Shown: one piece after another, positions 44,799 through 53,918 of the stretch | Layout of the letters: every line of letters begins with the position of its first letter | Position numbering within the stretch: position 1 is the first letter of the stretch | Source of the DNA: Cellulophaga sp. HaHaR_3_176 | GTDB lineage: Bacteria; Bacteroidota; Bacteroidia; Flavobacteriales; Flavobacteriaceae | Direction of reading: 5' to 3' | DNA length: 64,000 nt | Assembly: GCF_019021925.1 (NCBI RefSeq) | Contig: NZ_CP058990.1 | Location: 1,666,001 to 1,730,000, forward strand | Program-made: the position numbers and the translations under genes | Notes under the pieces: generated by a model | Database searches by the model: none | Seen by the model: only the letters and a program-made list of their open reading frames with translations | What the model was told of the DNA's origin: nothing

Positions 44799-46757
44799 TT
44801 ATTTAAAATTAAACCAAAAACGAACTCCTTCTGGCATTTTATCTATATTCAAATTAGATTGTAACTGATTAACTAAACGATTCATTAAACGTATCCCCAT
44901 AGATGAATCTGTGCGCTCATCAATATTTTCTGGCAAACCTATCCCATTATCGGTATACTCAAAAAAGCCTTCCACCTCATTTTTACGTAAATGAATGTAA
45001 ATTTTACCAGTATCGTCATCATTATCAGGAAAACCATATTTAAATGAATTTGATACTAATTCATTTAAAATAAGACCGAAAGGTATCGCTCTATCTATAT
45101 CAAGCTCTACATTTTCTGCATCAATAGTAATGTTAATTTTATGCCCTCCTTTTTTATAAACAGATTGAATACTGTTGACCAGACTTTCAATATAACCTTG
45201 CATTTCAATAACTGATAAATCTTCGTTCTGATATAATTTCTGGTGTATTAACGCCATTGCTTTCACCCTACTCTTACCTTCTTCTAAAGCCTCTATAGCA
45301 GCTTTACTTTTGGTGTTTTTAGTTTGTAAACTCAATAAACTAGAAACCATTTGTAAATTGTTTTTTACACGGTGATGTATTTCTTTAAGTAAAGAGTCTT
45401 TTTCTACTAATGATGCTTCAATAATATATTTTTGCTTAACAATAATACGTTGCGCCTTTATACTTCTTAAATAAGCATATACTAAACCTGCAAAACCTAA
45501 AAGTGTAAATATCAATGAAATGAAAATGGCATCAATTTTATTATCTAGCTCAATCATCTCATCACTCTTTTTTGCTAAATTTTGTTTAGACTGATCAAGT
45601 AAAGCTTTTGAGTTTTCTAATTCTGATTGAACTAAGGCTTCAATTTGTTGTTCTTTAATTCCTTTTTCATTTAAACTTATAGAATCGCGTAATCTAATAT
45701 TTTTCTTATAATACAAACTAGCATTAGAGTATTCGCCGTTTTTATCATAATAAGCCGCTAACAAACGGTTTTTCTTTAATTGATGCTCCGTTTCGTAATA
45801 TGATAAATCTTTGTCTAAAATTAATTTAGCTGCTCTTAAATTACCAACCTGTAATTCACACTCTGCTAAATACAAACTATTCTCAATCAATTCTGTAGAA
45901 TAGGTTCCCATTCTATATTCATTGATAATATCAATACTATTCTTTAAGTATGCGATTGCTTTATCAAATTGCTTTAATTCTGCATGAGACTTTCCTAAGT
46001 TACCTTCAATAACACCTTTTAATAAATTACCCTTTATAAGATCATTTTCTGTTTTAACTTCTATAATATCGTTCAGGTATAAATTTATAAACGATTCTGC
46101 ATTTACGAACTTATCAATAGCAACTTCTTCTGACATTGCCTTTCTTAAATAATTACCTACATTATTGTTATAAACTGCATTTGCATAATAATCTTTAGGG
46201 TTCAAATTTTTACTAACTTCTTCGATATAAGCTTCCATTGCTTTTCTTGGAAGGCCTACGTTTGAATAAATATCATAAAAAGTGGTATTCGTAGTAATCC
46301 CTAGCTCTTTTTTTTCTTTTCGAACTTCACTTTGGTTTACGTAAAGTTTTAATTTAGCATAATTTCTATCTAATAATTCTAATAGAATTTTTTTATGTTC
46401 TATTTTGGTATCTAAGTTAGATTTGTATAAATCGTTTGATATACTAACACTACGAGAATACTGGCCTAAATCATAAAAAACTTGACTTTGCATTATTTTA
46501 TATTCAAAAATAGATGCCGAATCTTTTTCTCTAATAGCTTCAGATAGATACTCTTCTAATGTTTTTTTCCAATCGTATGCAGAGTTCTGATTGTATCTAT
46601 TTGGTGTATTAAAAAACAAAAACATCCTATCTGAAGAATTAGGTGCTTTTTTAAACTCTGTGTAAGAATCTACTTTCTGATCTATAGTCTCTTGTCCAAA
46701 AGCTGCTACAAACAAAAAAATAAATAAAAATTGAAGGTATATTTTCTTTGTTAACAA
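44799..46757 (-). CDS. Sensor histidine kinase with TPR sensor domain (HisKA_2)
   Basis: 652 residues. Signal peptide or first helix 1-22; tetratricopeptide-like helices about 60-390 (for example LDRNYAKLKLYVNQ, GNLGKSHAELKQFDKAIAYL); membrane helix near 408-430 (AIFISLIFTLLGFAGLVYAYL). Then the phospho-acceptor helix KEIHHRVKNNLQMVSSLLSLQ (His near 463) and HATPase region with NELVSNSFKYGFP (N box) and DNGIGLP (G box). HHRVKNNLQ is the HisKA_2 (HWE-like) type. The matching LytTR response regulator is the next gene upstream, 456 bp away with a small gene in between. Confidence 0.92.
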   Translation of the reverse strand: MLTKKIYLQFLFIFLFVAAFGQETIDQKVDSYTEFKKAPNSSDRMFLFFNTPNRYNQNSAYDWKKTLEEYLSEAIREKDSASIFEYKIMQSQVFYDLGQYSRSVSISNDLYKSNLDTKIEHKKILLELLDRNYAKLKLYVNQSEVRKEKKELGITTNTTFYDIYSNVGLPRKAMEAYIEEVSKNLNPKDYYANAVYNNNVGNYLRKAMSEEVAIDKFVNAESFINLYLNDIIEVKTENDLIKGNLLKGVIEGNLGKSHAELKQFDKAIAYLKNSIDIINEYRMGTYSTELIENSLYLAECELQVGNLRAAKLILDKDLSYYETEHQLKKNRLLAAYYDKNGEYSNASLYYKKNIRLRDSISLNEKGIKEQQIEALVQSELENSKALLDQSKQNLAKKSDEMIELDNKIDAIFISLIFTLLGFAGLVYAYLRSIKAQRIIVKQKYIIEASLVEKDSLLKEIHHRVKNNLQMVSSLLSLQTKNTKSKAAIEALEEGKSRVKAMALIHQKLYQNEDLSVIEMQGYIESLVNSIQSVYKKGGHKINITIDAENVELDIDRAIPFGLILNELVSNSFKYGFPDNDDDTGKIYIHLRKNEVEGFFEYTDNGIGLPENIDERTDSSMGIRLMNRLVNQLQSNLNIDKMPEGVRFWFNFK

Positions 46758-46957
46758 ATTGTATTCTTTTATTAATCAGAGTATTACTATGTAGAATAAA
46801 CTCTAATATGAATGATTAGTATTTTACAAAAATAGCTTTTTAGTACAACCTATGCCTATAAAAACTACGAAACATAATATAAGACATAGCATTATATTAT
46901 TTTAATGCTTTACCAAATTACAAATACCTGTGAGAAATACAATATGTATTTACTCCA

Positions 46958-46990
46958 AAAAAAAAGACCAAGCAGATTTCTGCTTGGTCT
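46958..46990 (-). terminator. Rho-independent terminator
   Basis: AGACCAAGCA / TGCTTGGTCT stem with T9 on the minus strand. It ends a transcript coming from 47003-47145 (or read-through from the response regulator), before the histidine kinase gene. Confidence 0.85.
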
Positions 46991-47002
46991 AGTATAAGTA
47001 TT

Positions 47003-47145
47003 TTAATGAAAATGATAAGATTTGGGATCTTTTATATAATCATACTTCAAATGTAAGTCGATGTCTCGTTTATTCTTTTTTTTTGTTGTGTAACTCTAAT
47101 ATATTGTTGTAAACTAATCATGTTTTCAAAGACCTTGTATTTCAT
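47003..47145 (-). pseudogene. Small protein gene interrupted at an A9 tract (possible frameshift)
   Basis: From ATG 47145 the frame reads MKYKVFENMISLQQYIRVTQ and stops at 47047. After the A9 run (47075-47084 area) the -1 frame continues as KKNKRDIDLHLKYDYIKDP and SYHFH, stopping at 47003. Both halves have normal coding character and joined give a protein of about 47 residues. Either a one-base difference in the A-run disrupts it, or the ribosome slips on the run. It lies between two minus-strand terminators. No family recognised. Confidence 0.5.
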
Positions 47146-47162
47146 CGATAATAAAAAATAAA

Positions 47163-47191
47163 AAAGGCTGATTAATTACTTAACCAGCCCT
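47163..47191 (-). terminator. Rho-independent terminator
   Basis: GGCTG(G)TTAA / TTAA(T)CAGCC stem; minus strand runs on into T6-A-T6. Located 23 nt after the response regulator stop. Confidence 0.8.
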
Positions 47192-47213
47192 TCTTAAAAA
47201 TATTTAATTTTGT

Positions 47214-47981
47214 TTATGAATTCATTGCAGAAATAATAAACTCTTTAAATTCCTTTGATATAGGAATTAAATTATTATTTATTAAAATATCTTTAGAATT
47301 TATAGCTTCAATATGATCAACATTTACAATGTATGATTTATGTGCTCTATAAAATTTTTGAGAAGGTAACTTCTCTAAGTAGTCTTTTAATGGTGAACGT
47401 ACTAAAAACTTTTTATCAACAGTATTAACTTCTAAATAAACATTATCTGCTTTTATAAAGTGTATATCTTCAAACTGAATTCTGTAATATAAATGCTGTT
47501 TTTTAACAAAAATAGAATCCTTTAAAACAGAATTAGACATTACTTTGTTAGACTCTGTTGGAGCATTAGAAGCTGAGTTTTTATCTGAAGACCCTTTTTC
47601 ATTGTAATTAAAACTTGACAATGCAATTTCTATAGATGTATATAGGTCTTGTTGTTCGAAAGGTTTTACTAAATAACCATTAGGTTTAACTGTTTTTGCA
47701 TTCTCAACAGTAGCTCTATCTGAGTTTGAAGTAACAAATATGAAAGGTATATTATAATTTTCTCTAATATGTTTACCTAAATCTATTCCTGTTTTATCTG
47801 ATGCTAAAATAATATCAATTAAAACTAAATCTACTTGTTTTGTTTTCAGTACTTCTACTGCTTGTTCATAAACAATTACATTGTCTACAATCTCATAGCC
47901 TATTTCCTCCAACATGGATTGCATATCATCAGCAATGATGACATTATCTTCAACTATAAGAATTTTGATGGGCTGTTCCAA
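47214..47981 (-). CDS. LytTR family response regulator
   Basis: 255 residues. Receiver domain 1-125 with the acidic pair in VEDN, phospho-acceptor Asp56 (DLVLIDIIL), Thr in VTSNS and Lys in YLVKPF. A Ser/Asn-rich linker (about 128-155) leads to a LytTR DNA-binding domain (160-255: IHFIKADNVYLEVNT, FYRAHKSYIVNVDHI). LytTR proteins bind direct repeats of about 9 bp near target promoters. The partner kinase is probably the HisKA_2 protein encoded downstream. Confidence 0.93.
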   Translation of the reverse strand: MEQPIKILIVEDNVIIADDMQSMLEEIGYEIVDNVIVYEQAVEVLKTKQVDLVLIDIILASDKTGIDLGKHIRENYNIPFIFVTSNSDRATVENAKTVKPNGYLVKPFEQQDLYTSIEIALSSFNYNEKGSSDKNSASNAPTESNKVMSNSVLKDSIFVKKQHLYYRIQFEDIHFIKADNVYLEVNTVDKKFLVRSPLKDYLEKLPSQKFYRAHKSYIVNVDHIEAINSKDILINNNLIPISKEFKEFIISAMNS

Positions 47982-48016
47982 ATTTTGGCTAATTTATTAA
48001 TTTGTGTAATTCAAAT

Positions 48017-48925
48017 CTACGAAAAAATATTAATACTAATATAATATAGAATAGCTATAAAAAACGTACTTAAGGCAAGTTTCTTAAGCTCAGGGTCTAA
48101 TAAAACTGGATTTTTATTTTTTCTAACTTTCAATGCATGAATAGTTACAGGTATAAAGACGATTAAATATAGAAAATTTTTCCAAGAAGAAAAATTTATT
48201 AACCCGAACATTAGCATGCAAAAAAATGAAATTATCAAAAGAGAGTAATGATAAATCTTACCTTTTTCAAAACCCATTTTAACTACAACTGTATTTTTAC
48301 CTGCTTTTTTATCTGAGATACAATCTCGAAGATTATTTAAATTTAAAACGCCTGTACTTAGCAAACCTATTGCTATGGCAGGTAAAATAGCCTCAAACGT
48401 CAAAAACTTGGTGAATAAATACATTGCCCCTAAGACACCTAGTAAACCAAAAAAAACAAATACGAATACATCACCTAAACCTCTATACCCATAAGCAGAA
48501 GCACCTACTGTATATTTTATCGAGGCCCAAATACTTACTAGTGCTAAAATAAAAAATACTAAAATTAGTAAAAGGTTATTGCTACCAAAAGCAACATATA
48601 GAAGTACAATGGCTAATAAAATACTAATTATCGCAGAAATGATAATGCCCTTTTTTAGCTCTTTGCGTGTTAAAATTCCGCTTTGTAGAGCTCTTTTTGG
48701 CCCTATTCTATCGTTATTATCGGTTCCTTTAACACCGTCTCCATAATCGTTTGCAAAATTTGAGGTAACCTGAAAGCCTATAGTTGTTAATAGTGCTAAT
48801 ATAAAGACAGGTAAGTTGCTGTAACCATAATAATCTGCTAATGCAGTACCTGTAATTATTCCTGAAATAGATAATGGTAAAGTACGCAGTCGCGCAGCGT
48901 TAATCCAAGCTTTAAATTTCGTCAA
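48017..48925 (-). CDS. menA: 1,4-Dihydroxy-2-naphthoate polyprenyltransferase
   Basis: 302 residues, UbiA superfamily with about eight membrane helices. Asp-rich motif 1 is in NFANDYGDGVKGTDN (NDxxDxxxD form, residues 56-70), and motif 2 in NNLRDCISDKKAGKNT (DxxxD). WINAARLRTLPLSISG is the MenA opening. It joins a polyprenyl chain to DHNA in the membrane. It starts one base after the stop of the upstream coiled-coil/SPOR-like gene. Confidence 0.94.
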   Translation of the reverse strand: MTKFKAWINAARLRTLPLSISGIITGTALADYYGYSNLPVFILALLTTIGFQVTSNFANDYGDGVKGTDNNDRIGPKRALQSGILTRKELKKGIIISAIISILLAIVLLYVAFGSNNLLLILVFFILALVSIWASIKYTVGASAYGYRGLGDVFVFVFFGLLGVLGAMYLFTKFLTFEAILPAIAIGLLSTGVLNLNNLRDCISDKKAGKNTVVVKMGFEKGKIYHYSLLIISFFCMLMFGLINFSSWKNFLYLIVFIPVTIHALKVRKNKNPVLLDPELKKLALSTFFIAILYYISINIFS

Positions 48926-48926
48926 T

Positions 48927-49523
48927 CTAGTATGGGTCTTCTATTTTTACTCTTTTCCCGTCTTGATAAGAAGCTACAAAAGCATCTTCAAAACCCATTT
49001 TTATTAATTGAAACCTAAAAGACCTAGCTTCATCAATAGTTTCAAAATTCCCTAAAGAATAGGTGTAAAATGGATTTGTTTTAACAAACACTGTATTTGC
49101 TAACGCTTCTGAACTGAGTGTTATGTTATTATCTACAAAAGATTGTATTTGAACTGAGTAGATTTTTTCTTTTTCTAAAAATTCTTTAGCTAGGTAAAAT
49201 TCTTTTACATTACTAAGCTCTTCATTTTTAAGTTTAAGGTTATCAATTCTTGATTTGATTACATCTAAACTATCTATAGATACTAAAAGGTTATTTGTAT
49301 TAGATGTTTCATTACTTCTCATGCCTGCAGAAAAAGAATATAAAGCCAAAGCGCCTAAAACAAAAAAAGTTGTAATACCTGCAAAAATATTCTTCTGTAT
49401 TTTATAACTCTTAATTTCTTTATTCTTGTATTTTACTTGATCTAAAAGTCTCTCATTTAATATTTGAGCTTTGTCTATATCTTTATGTAAATCTAGTAAA
49501 TCACTTTCTTCTATAAATGGCAT
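48927..49523 (-). CDS. Membrane protein with SPOR-like C-terminal domain
   Basis: 198 residues. Cytosolic helix (LDLHKDIDKAQILNERLLDQ), one membrane helix (FAGITTFFVLGALALYSFSA, near 47-67), a coiled-coil linker, then a C-terminal segment YSVQIQSFVDNNITL / NPFYTYSLGNFETIDEARSFRFQLIKMGFEDAFVASY that looks like a SPOR fold (strand-helix-strand with FxxxxEAxxFxxxLxxxGF). SPOR domains bind denuded peptidoglycan glycans. Co-transcribed with menA (one-base gap). Role unknown. Confidence 0.7.
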   Translation of the reverse strand: MPFIEESDLLDLHKDIDKAQILNERLLDQVKYKNKEIKSYKIQKNIFAGITTFFVLGALALYSFSAGMRSNETSNTNNLLVSIDSLDVIKSRIDNLKLKNEELSNVKEFYLAKEFLEKEKIYSVQIQSFVDNNITLSSEALANTVFVKTNPFYTYSLGNFETIDEARSFRFQLIKMGFEDAFVASYQDGKRVKIEDPY

Positions 49524-49699
49524 ATTCTAATTGATGTTAGGGGAACTATAACATTTTTATATTTGATTAATATTATCTCACGTGATAAAAAAATCAACCT
49601 AATAGTAAAAATATATAAATTTTAAATAAAACAAGACAATATTTAATTTATTTATCTGATTATCAAAATAATATAGCTCAAATTCCTATTTTCTTAAAA

Positions 49700-50530
49700 T
49701 TACACTAAATAAATTCCGTCTGGTTTAATTGTAATTTTTCTATCTCTGTATAGAGTTCCAATACTCTTTTTAAATATTTTCTTACTCATTTGTAGTTTAG
49801 CGCTAATTTCTTCTGGCGAAGATTTATCATGCAAACCTAAATAACCACCTTCTTTTTGTAGTATTTTATAAATAGTATTAGCTGCTGGTTCTACACTTTC
49901 ATAACCAATTGCCTGTAAGCTAATATCTATTTTATTATCAGGTCTAATATGTTTTATAAAACCTTTTAAATTATCACCAACAGCCATTCTTTTAAAAACT
50001 TCGTTCGTATAAACTAAACCTTTGTGTTTGTCGTTAATTATTACGTCCCAACCTAAATCACTTTGTCGAGTAACAATTAAATCTACCTCATCATTTACCT
50101 CAACAGTTAACTCTTCGTTATCTAAAAACTTATCTAGTTTATTTGAACCTACAAGTCTAAACGATTTTTCATCTAAATAACAATAAACAACATACCATTG
50201 TCCTTCTTGCATTCTAATTCTTTGCTCTCTAAAAGGGACTAGTAAATGCTTTTCTAAACCCCAATCTAAAAAGGCGCCAACATTATTAACCTCAACTACT
50301 TTTAATAACTGAAATTTATTACGAATAACATATGGAGTTAACGATGTTACAACAGGTCGTTCTTCAAAATCTAAATAACAAAAAACAGTAAGCTTATCGC
50401 CTATTTCATAAATTTCTGGCACGTACTTATTTGGTAATAAAACATCATTACCTTCTTCATCACCCAAAAAAAGACCTACACTAGTATCTCTTAAAATTTC
50501 TAGTGTATTATAATTCCCTAACTCTATCAT
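49700..50530 (-). CDS. cvfB: CvfB-type S1 RNA-binding protein
   Basis: 276 residues with repeated S1-like OB folds (VNNVGAFLDWGLEKHLLVPF, LGWDVIINDKHKGLVYTNEVF, IKHIRPDNKIDISLQ) and a C-terminal winged helix (HDKSSPEEISAKLQMSKKIFKKSIG, then GTLYRDRKITIKPDGIYLV). This arrangement is that of CvfB (virulence factor B), an RNA-binding protein known in Firmicutes. In Flavobacteriaceae it regularly stands within men genes, as here; regulation of this cluster is a possibility only. Confidence 0.9.
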   Translation of the reverse strand: MIELGNYNTLEILRDTSVGLFLGDEEGNDVLLPNKYVPEIYEIGDKLTVFCYLDFEERPVVTSLTPYVIRNKFQLLKVVEVNNVGAFLDWGLEKHLLVPFREQRIRMQEGQWYVVYCYLDEKSFRLVGSNKLDKFLDNEELTVEVNDEVDLIVTRQSDLGWDVIINDKHKGLVYTNEVFKRMAVGDNLKGFIKHIRPDNKIDISLQAIGYESVEPAANTIYKILQKEGGYLGLHDKSSPEEISAKLQMSKKIFKKSIGTLYRDRKITIKPDGIYLV

Positions 50531-50599
50531 ACTGCAAAAATACGTTTTATAAGTAAATTTTTAATAAAACTGCTTAACGAACTATGTTTTATTATTAAC

Positions 50600-50636
50600 G
50601 CAAAAAGCCGCTTCAAAAAATGAAACGGCTTTTATT
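50600..50636 (-). terminator. Rho-independent terminator
   Basis: AAAAGCCG-TTTCA / TGAA-CGGCTTTT hairpin (one mismatch) downstream of the DUF2853 gene on the minus strand. Confidence 0.8.
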
Positions 50637-50649
50637 ATTTAAAAAAATA

Positions 50650-50994
50650 TTATTTGTTGTAAACAGATTCTTTTTTATAATGCTTAGCTAGCATATAATA
50701 AACAACTGCTCTATGCTTGTTTTTGTTTGAAGAACCATATTTTTCAAGAACGCTTTTAATAGCTGGCATCATGTCATCACTTTCTGGCATGCCTAACTTT
50801 TTCATTAAAAAGTTCTTTTTTACTGTTTCTAATTCTTTATCGTCACTACCTGATACTTTAGATGCATCTGCATTGTATATTGCTGGACCAAGACCTATGG
50901 CAACTTTAGTTAAAAATTCCATATCTGGAGTTTCTCCTAATTTTTCTTTAATATCTGCTGCGTACTTTACTATTAAATCGTCTCTTTTGCTCAT
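50650..50994 (-). CDS. DUF2853 family protein
   Basis: 114 residues, helical, soluble. It opens MSKRDDLIVKYAADIKEKLG and has the conserved EKYG and KHKRAVVYYMLAKHY-like motif near the C-terminus (NKHRAVVYYMLAKHY). Structure-only family, function unknown. 39 nt downstream of menD on the same strand and close to a terminator, so it is the last gene of the thioesterase-menF-menD transcript. Confidence 0.88.
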   Translation of the reverse strand: MSKRDDLIVKYAADIKEKLGETPDMEFLTKVAIGLGPAIYNADASKVSGSDDKELETVKKNFLMKKLGMPESDDMMPAIKSVLEKYGSSNKNKHRAVVYYMLAKHYKKESVYNK

Positions 50995-51033
50995 AATCGT
51001 TAGTGTTCTTTAAATTTTATATTAATGTGATGT

Positions 51034-52788
51034 CTAAGATATAAAATCAAAATAACTAAGCAAAATTTTATTATTCAATAGTCTAGGTGTTTTAATTTCG
51101 AGCAACTTAGCTTTTTTACTTGCTTTATAAAACTCATTTAAAGAATTCTTTAAATCGTTTTCTTCTGAAACAGAATTGTATTCTAAGTTGTATAAATTAC
51201 AAATTGCTTCTAATTTTAGATCATGAGTCGTCTCAAAAAAAGTTTCAAAATTATAGGTTTCTTCTTGGCCTGGTAATATTCTAAAAATACCACCTCCATC
51301 GTTATTAATAACGATAACTCTAAAATCAGATCTTAAATGTTTATTCCAAAGTCCATTACTATCATATAAAAAACTTAAATCGCCCGTAATAAGTAATGTT
51401 GGTGTTTTATTATAAATTGATGCACCTACTGCTGTAGATGTAGACCCATCTATACCGCTTGTTCCTCTATTACAAAAAACTGTAATTGAAGCGTCTATTT
51501 CAAACAATTGCGCATACCTAACGGTAGAGCTATTTGCTAAATGCAATTGGTAGTTTTCAGGAATAGACTTTGCTACATTTGAAAAAGCTAACATATCAGA
51601 AAAAGGAATTTCTTTTACATATTCTGCTCTTTTTGTTTCATAATGATTTTTAACTTTTGACCAATACGCATAATAATCACTAGCTACATTAGTATGATTT
51701 GCAAATAGCGACGACAAAAAAATATGCTCTGATGTTTTAAAATGATGCGTTAAAGAGAAAAAAGTATCGTATGCCTTTTTATTGTTTACGTGCCAATGGT
51801 GCTGTGGCTTGTATGTACGTAAAAAACTTTTTATTTTTTTTGAAACAATTAAGCCTCCAAAAGTCAATACAATATCTGGTTGTAACTGTTTAAATAATTT
51901 TTCTTTCTTGGTAGATTTTTCAATAGGTGCAATTAGGCTATCTATACTATTAAAAAAATTAAGGTGATGCAAGTTTGATGTTGTTTCCGTAAGTACAATA
52001 ACAGAAGGGTCATTCGCTAAAATTTCAAGATATTTCTGTGGTATTGTATTTGGGTAATTTACACCTACCAAAACTAATTTACGTTTTGCTTTGCCCCATA
52101 ACGCAATGTATTCTTCTAAATCATCTAAATCGTCTGAATCTTGCGAAGTTGGGTCAACCGTAGGTTGATTAAAAGGTTCTGTTGTTATATTATACAAAGG
52201 CTCTTCAAAAGGTACATTTACATGTACTGGAGACATGCTGTTTAATGCTACCGAAAAGGCTCTTTTTAATTGCTCTCCATTATGGTTTTCCACTACTGTT
52301 TGTTGCTCTTCAATATCAATAGAGTTATCAATTAAACCTTTACCCTCTTTTATTATGGTATTTGTAGCATGACTAACATCTAACATTAAATTTGCCGAAT
52401 ATCCAATATGCCTATGAAAAACATGATCTTGTCGTATGGTCTGCCCATCGCCAATATCAATCTTATAAGGTGGTCTGTCGGCCGATATTACAAACAATGG
52501 TATATCACTATAAAAAGCTTCTGATATTGCAGGGTAATAGTTTAATAACGCACTACCTGATGTACAAACTACTGCTACAGGTTTCTGTTGCTGCTGCGCC
52601 ATACCTAATGCAAAAAAAGCAGCGCAGCGTTCATCTACAATACTGTAACAATTAAAATAATCGTCTTCTGTAAAACTTATCGTTAATGGTGCGTTTCTTG
52701 AACCTGGAGAGATTACAATGTTTTTAACACCATACATTTTGCAGTAATAAACAACGCTTTGCGCTGAAGGTATCGTAGAATAGTTCAC
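51034..52788 (-). CDS. menD: 2-Succinyl-5-enolpyruvyl-6-hydroxy-3-cyclohexene-1-carboxylate synthase
   Basis: 584 residues, ThDP enzyme. ISPGSRNAPLTISF (residues 23-36) and HVDERCAAFFALG-like DERCAAFFALGMAQ carry the MenD Ser/Arg and the ThDP-activating Glu. In the PP domain CNRGTSGIDGSTSTAVG and GDLSFLYDSNGLW followed by NNDGGGIFRILPGQ form the Mg/ThDP motif (GDL-x-NN). It joins 2-oxoglutarate-derived succinic semialdehyde-ThDP to isochorismate. Downstream of isochorismate synthase, 25-nt gap. Confidence 0.95.
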   Translation of the reverse strand: MNYSTIPSAQSVVYYCKMYGVKNIVISPGSRNAPLTISFTEDDYFNCYSIVDERCAAFFALGMAQQQQKPVAVVCTSGSALLNYYPAISEAFYSDIPLFVISADRPPYKIDIGDGQTIRQDHVFHRHIGYSANLMLDVSHATNTIIKEGKGLIDNSIDIEEQQTVVENHNGEQLKRAFSVALNSMSPVHVNVPFEEPLYNITTEPFNQPTVDPTSQDSDDLDDLEEYIALWGKAKRKLVLVGVNYPNTIPQKYLEILANDPSVIVLTETTSNLHHLNFFNSIDSLIAPIEKSTKKEKLFKQLQPDIVLTFGGLIVSKKIKSFLRTYKPQHHWHVNNKKAYDTFFSLTHHFKTSEHIFLSSLFANHTNVASDYYAYWSKVKNHYETKRAEYVKEIPFSDMLAFSNVAKSIPENYQLHLANSSTVRYAQLFEIDASITVFCNRGTSGIDGSTSTAVGASIYNKTPTLLITGDLSFLYDSNGLWNKHLRSDFRVIVINNDGGGIFRILPGQEETYNFETFFETTHDLKLEAICNLYNLEYNSVSEENDLKNSLNEFYKASKKAKLLEIKTPRLLNNKILLSYFDFIS

Positions 52789-52813
52789 GCTATTTTATTT
52801 TTTATATAAATGC

Positions 52814-53917
52814 TTATGAGCTTAAAACTTTAAGCATTGTATCACTTTTTGCAACAGTCTCTTCCCATTCTTTAATTGGATCTGACTCTTTTGTTATTCC
52901 GCCACCTACGTAAATTGATGCTGCAGTATTTTTTAACTGCATACATCTTAAATTTACATATAAAGCATTGGTATTCTTAATCGCTTTATATACTTGGTTT
53001 TCTCTATTTTTTCGATTGTTAGATCGTAGGCTTTCCTCTTTAAAATTTAGCTCACCCAAAAAACCTGTATAATATGCTCTGTCGTAATTCTCATGCTCTA
53101 AAATAAAAGCTTTAGTCGTATTCTTCGGCAAACCACAAACCGCTGGTGTTGGGTGTAGTGCATGAATCACATTCTTAATAACAGCATTTTTTAATTTACC
53201 CGAAACTGAAGTTCGTAAATGCAATAAATTACCTGCCCTAACTGATTCTGTTTCTGATATTTTTAAACCCTCTACTTCATCTGCTAAAGCCTCTACAATA
53301 TACTGTGTTACTAATTCTTGCTCTTTTAATTCTTTATTCCCCCATACAGGAGTATCATCTCCTGTATATTTTTGAGTACCTGCAAGCGACATTGTTTTTA
53401 GTTGCTTACGCTCTATTTGCAATAATATTTCAGGAGTTGCACCTAACCAAGTACCTACTTTAGGGTGATACCATAAATAACAAAATGCATTTGAATAGGT
53501 TGACAATAAATCTTTAAACAGTTCAACAGCAGTTTTTTGTGTCTCAACATCTATCTTTCTCGATAAAACTACTTTTTGAAACTCATTATTTTCTATGCTT
53601 TTAATCCCTCTTTTAATAAGGTTGATATGAAGTTCCTTATCAGTATTAGCTGTTACTATTCTGTTTTGATTGTTTGATTTAGATTCTGATTCAAAAATAG
53701 CTTCTACTCTATCATCTATAAGTGTTAATATCGTTTCTTGTTCTGCATTAAACGGAGCAAATACAAAACCACTCTCTGAATAGTCTTTTATAAAATGTAA
53801 GGCATCGCTATTTTGAAATACACCAATTACCTTTATTTCTTTTGGTTTTCGGTATAGTACAAATGGCTTAGCAGTCTCTAAGCTATTTTCTGCTTTTTGT
53901 ATTAAATCAGTGAACAT
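52814..53917 (-). CDS. menF: Isochorismate synthase
   Basis: 367 residues of the chorismate-utilising family. KVVLSRKIDVE (Lys), LGATPEILLQ, MSLAGTQKYTG, LHPTPAVCGLPK and, at the C-terminus, VGGGITKESDPIKEWEE are the conserved blocks; the Glu of ELxTQY and EWEETVAK bind Mg. The first half is shorter than E. coli MenF, a length seen in Bacteroidota. Name menF is used because it stands with menD; entC is the equivalent for siderophores. One base separates it from the thioesterase gene upstream. Confidence 0.92.
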   Translation of the reverse strand: MFTDLIQKAENSLETAKPFVLYRKPKEIKVIGVFQNSDALHFIKDYSESGFVFAPFNAEQETILTLIDDRVEAIFESESKSNNQNRIVTANTDKELHINLIKRGIKSIENNEFQKVVLSRKIDVETQKTAVELFKDLLSTYSNAFCYLWYHPKVGTWLGATPEILLQIERKQLKTMSLAGTQKYTGDDTPVWGNKELKEQELVTQYIVEALADEVEGLKISETESVRAGNLLHLRTSVSGKLKNAVIKNVIHALHPTPAVCGLPKNTTKAFILEHENYDRAYYTGFLGELNFKEESLRSNNRKNRENQVYKAIKNTNALYVNLRCMQLKNTAASIYVGGGITKESDPIKEWEETVAKSDTMLKVLSS

Positions 53918-53918
53918 A

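Larger units (their letters stand above)
46758..47213. other. Intergenic region between the response regulator and histidine kinase genes
   Basis: 456 bp. On the minus strand it holds, in order, a terminator (47163-47191), a small frameshifted reading frame (47145-47003), a second terminator (46990-46958), then about 200 bp of AT-rich DNA before the kinase start with no clear promoter motif. Confidence 0.7.
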
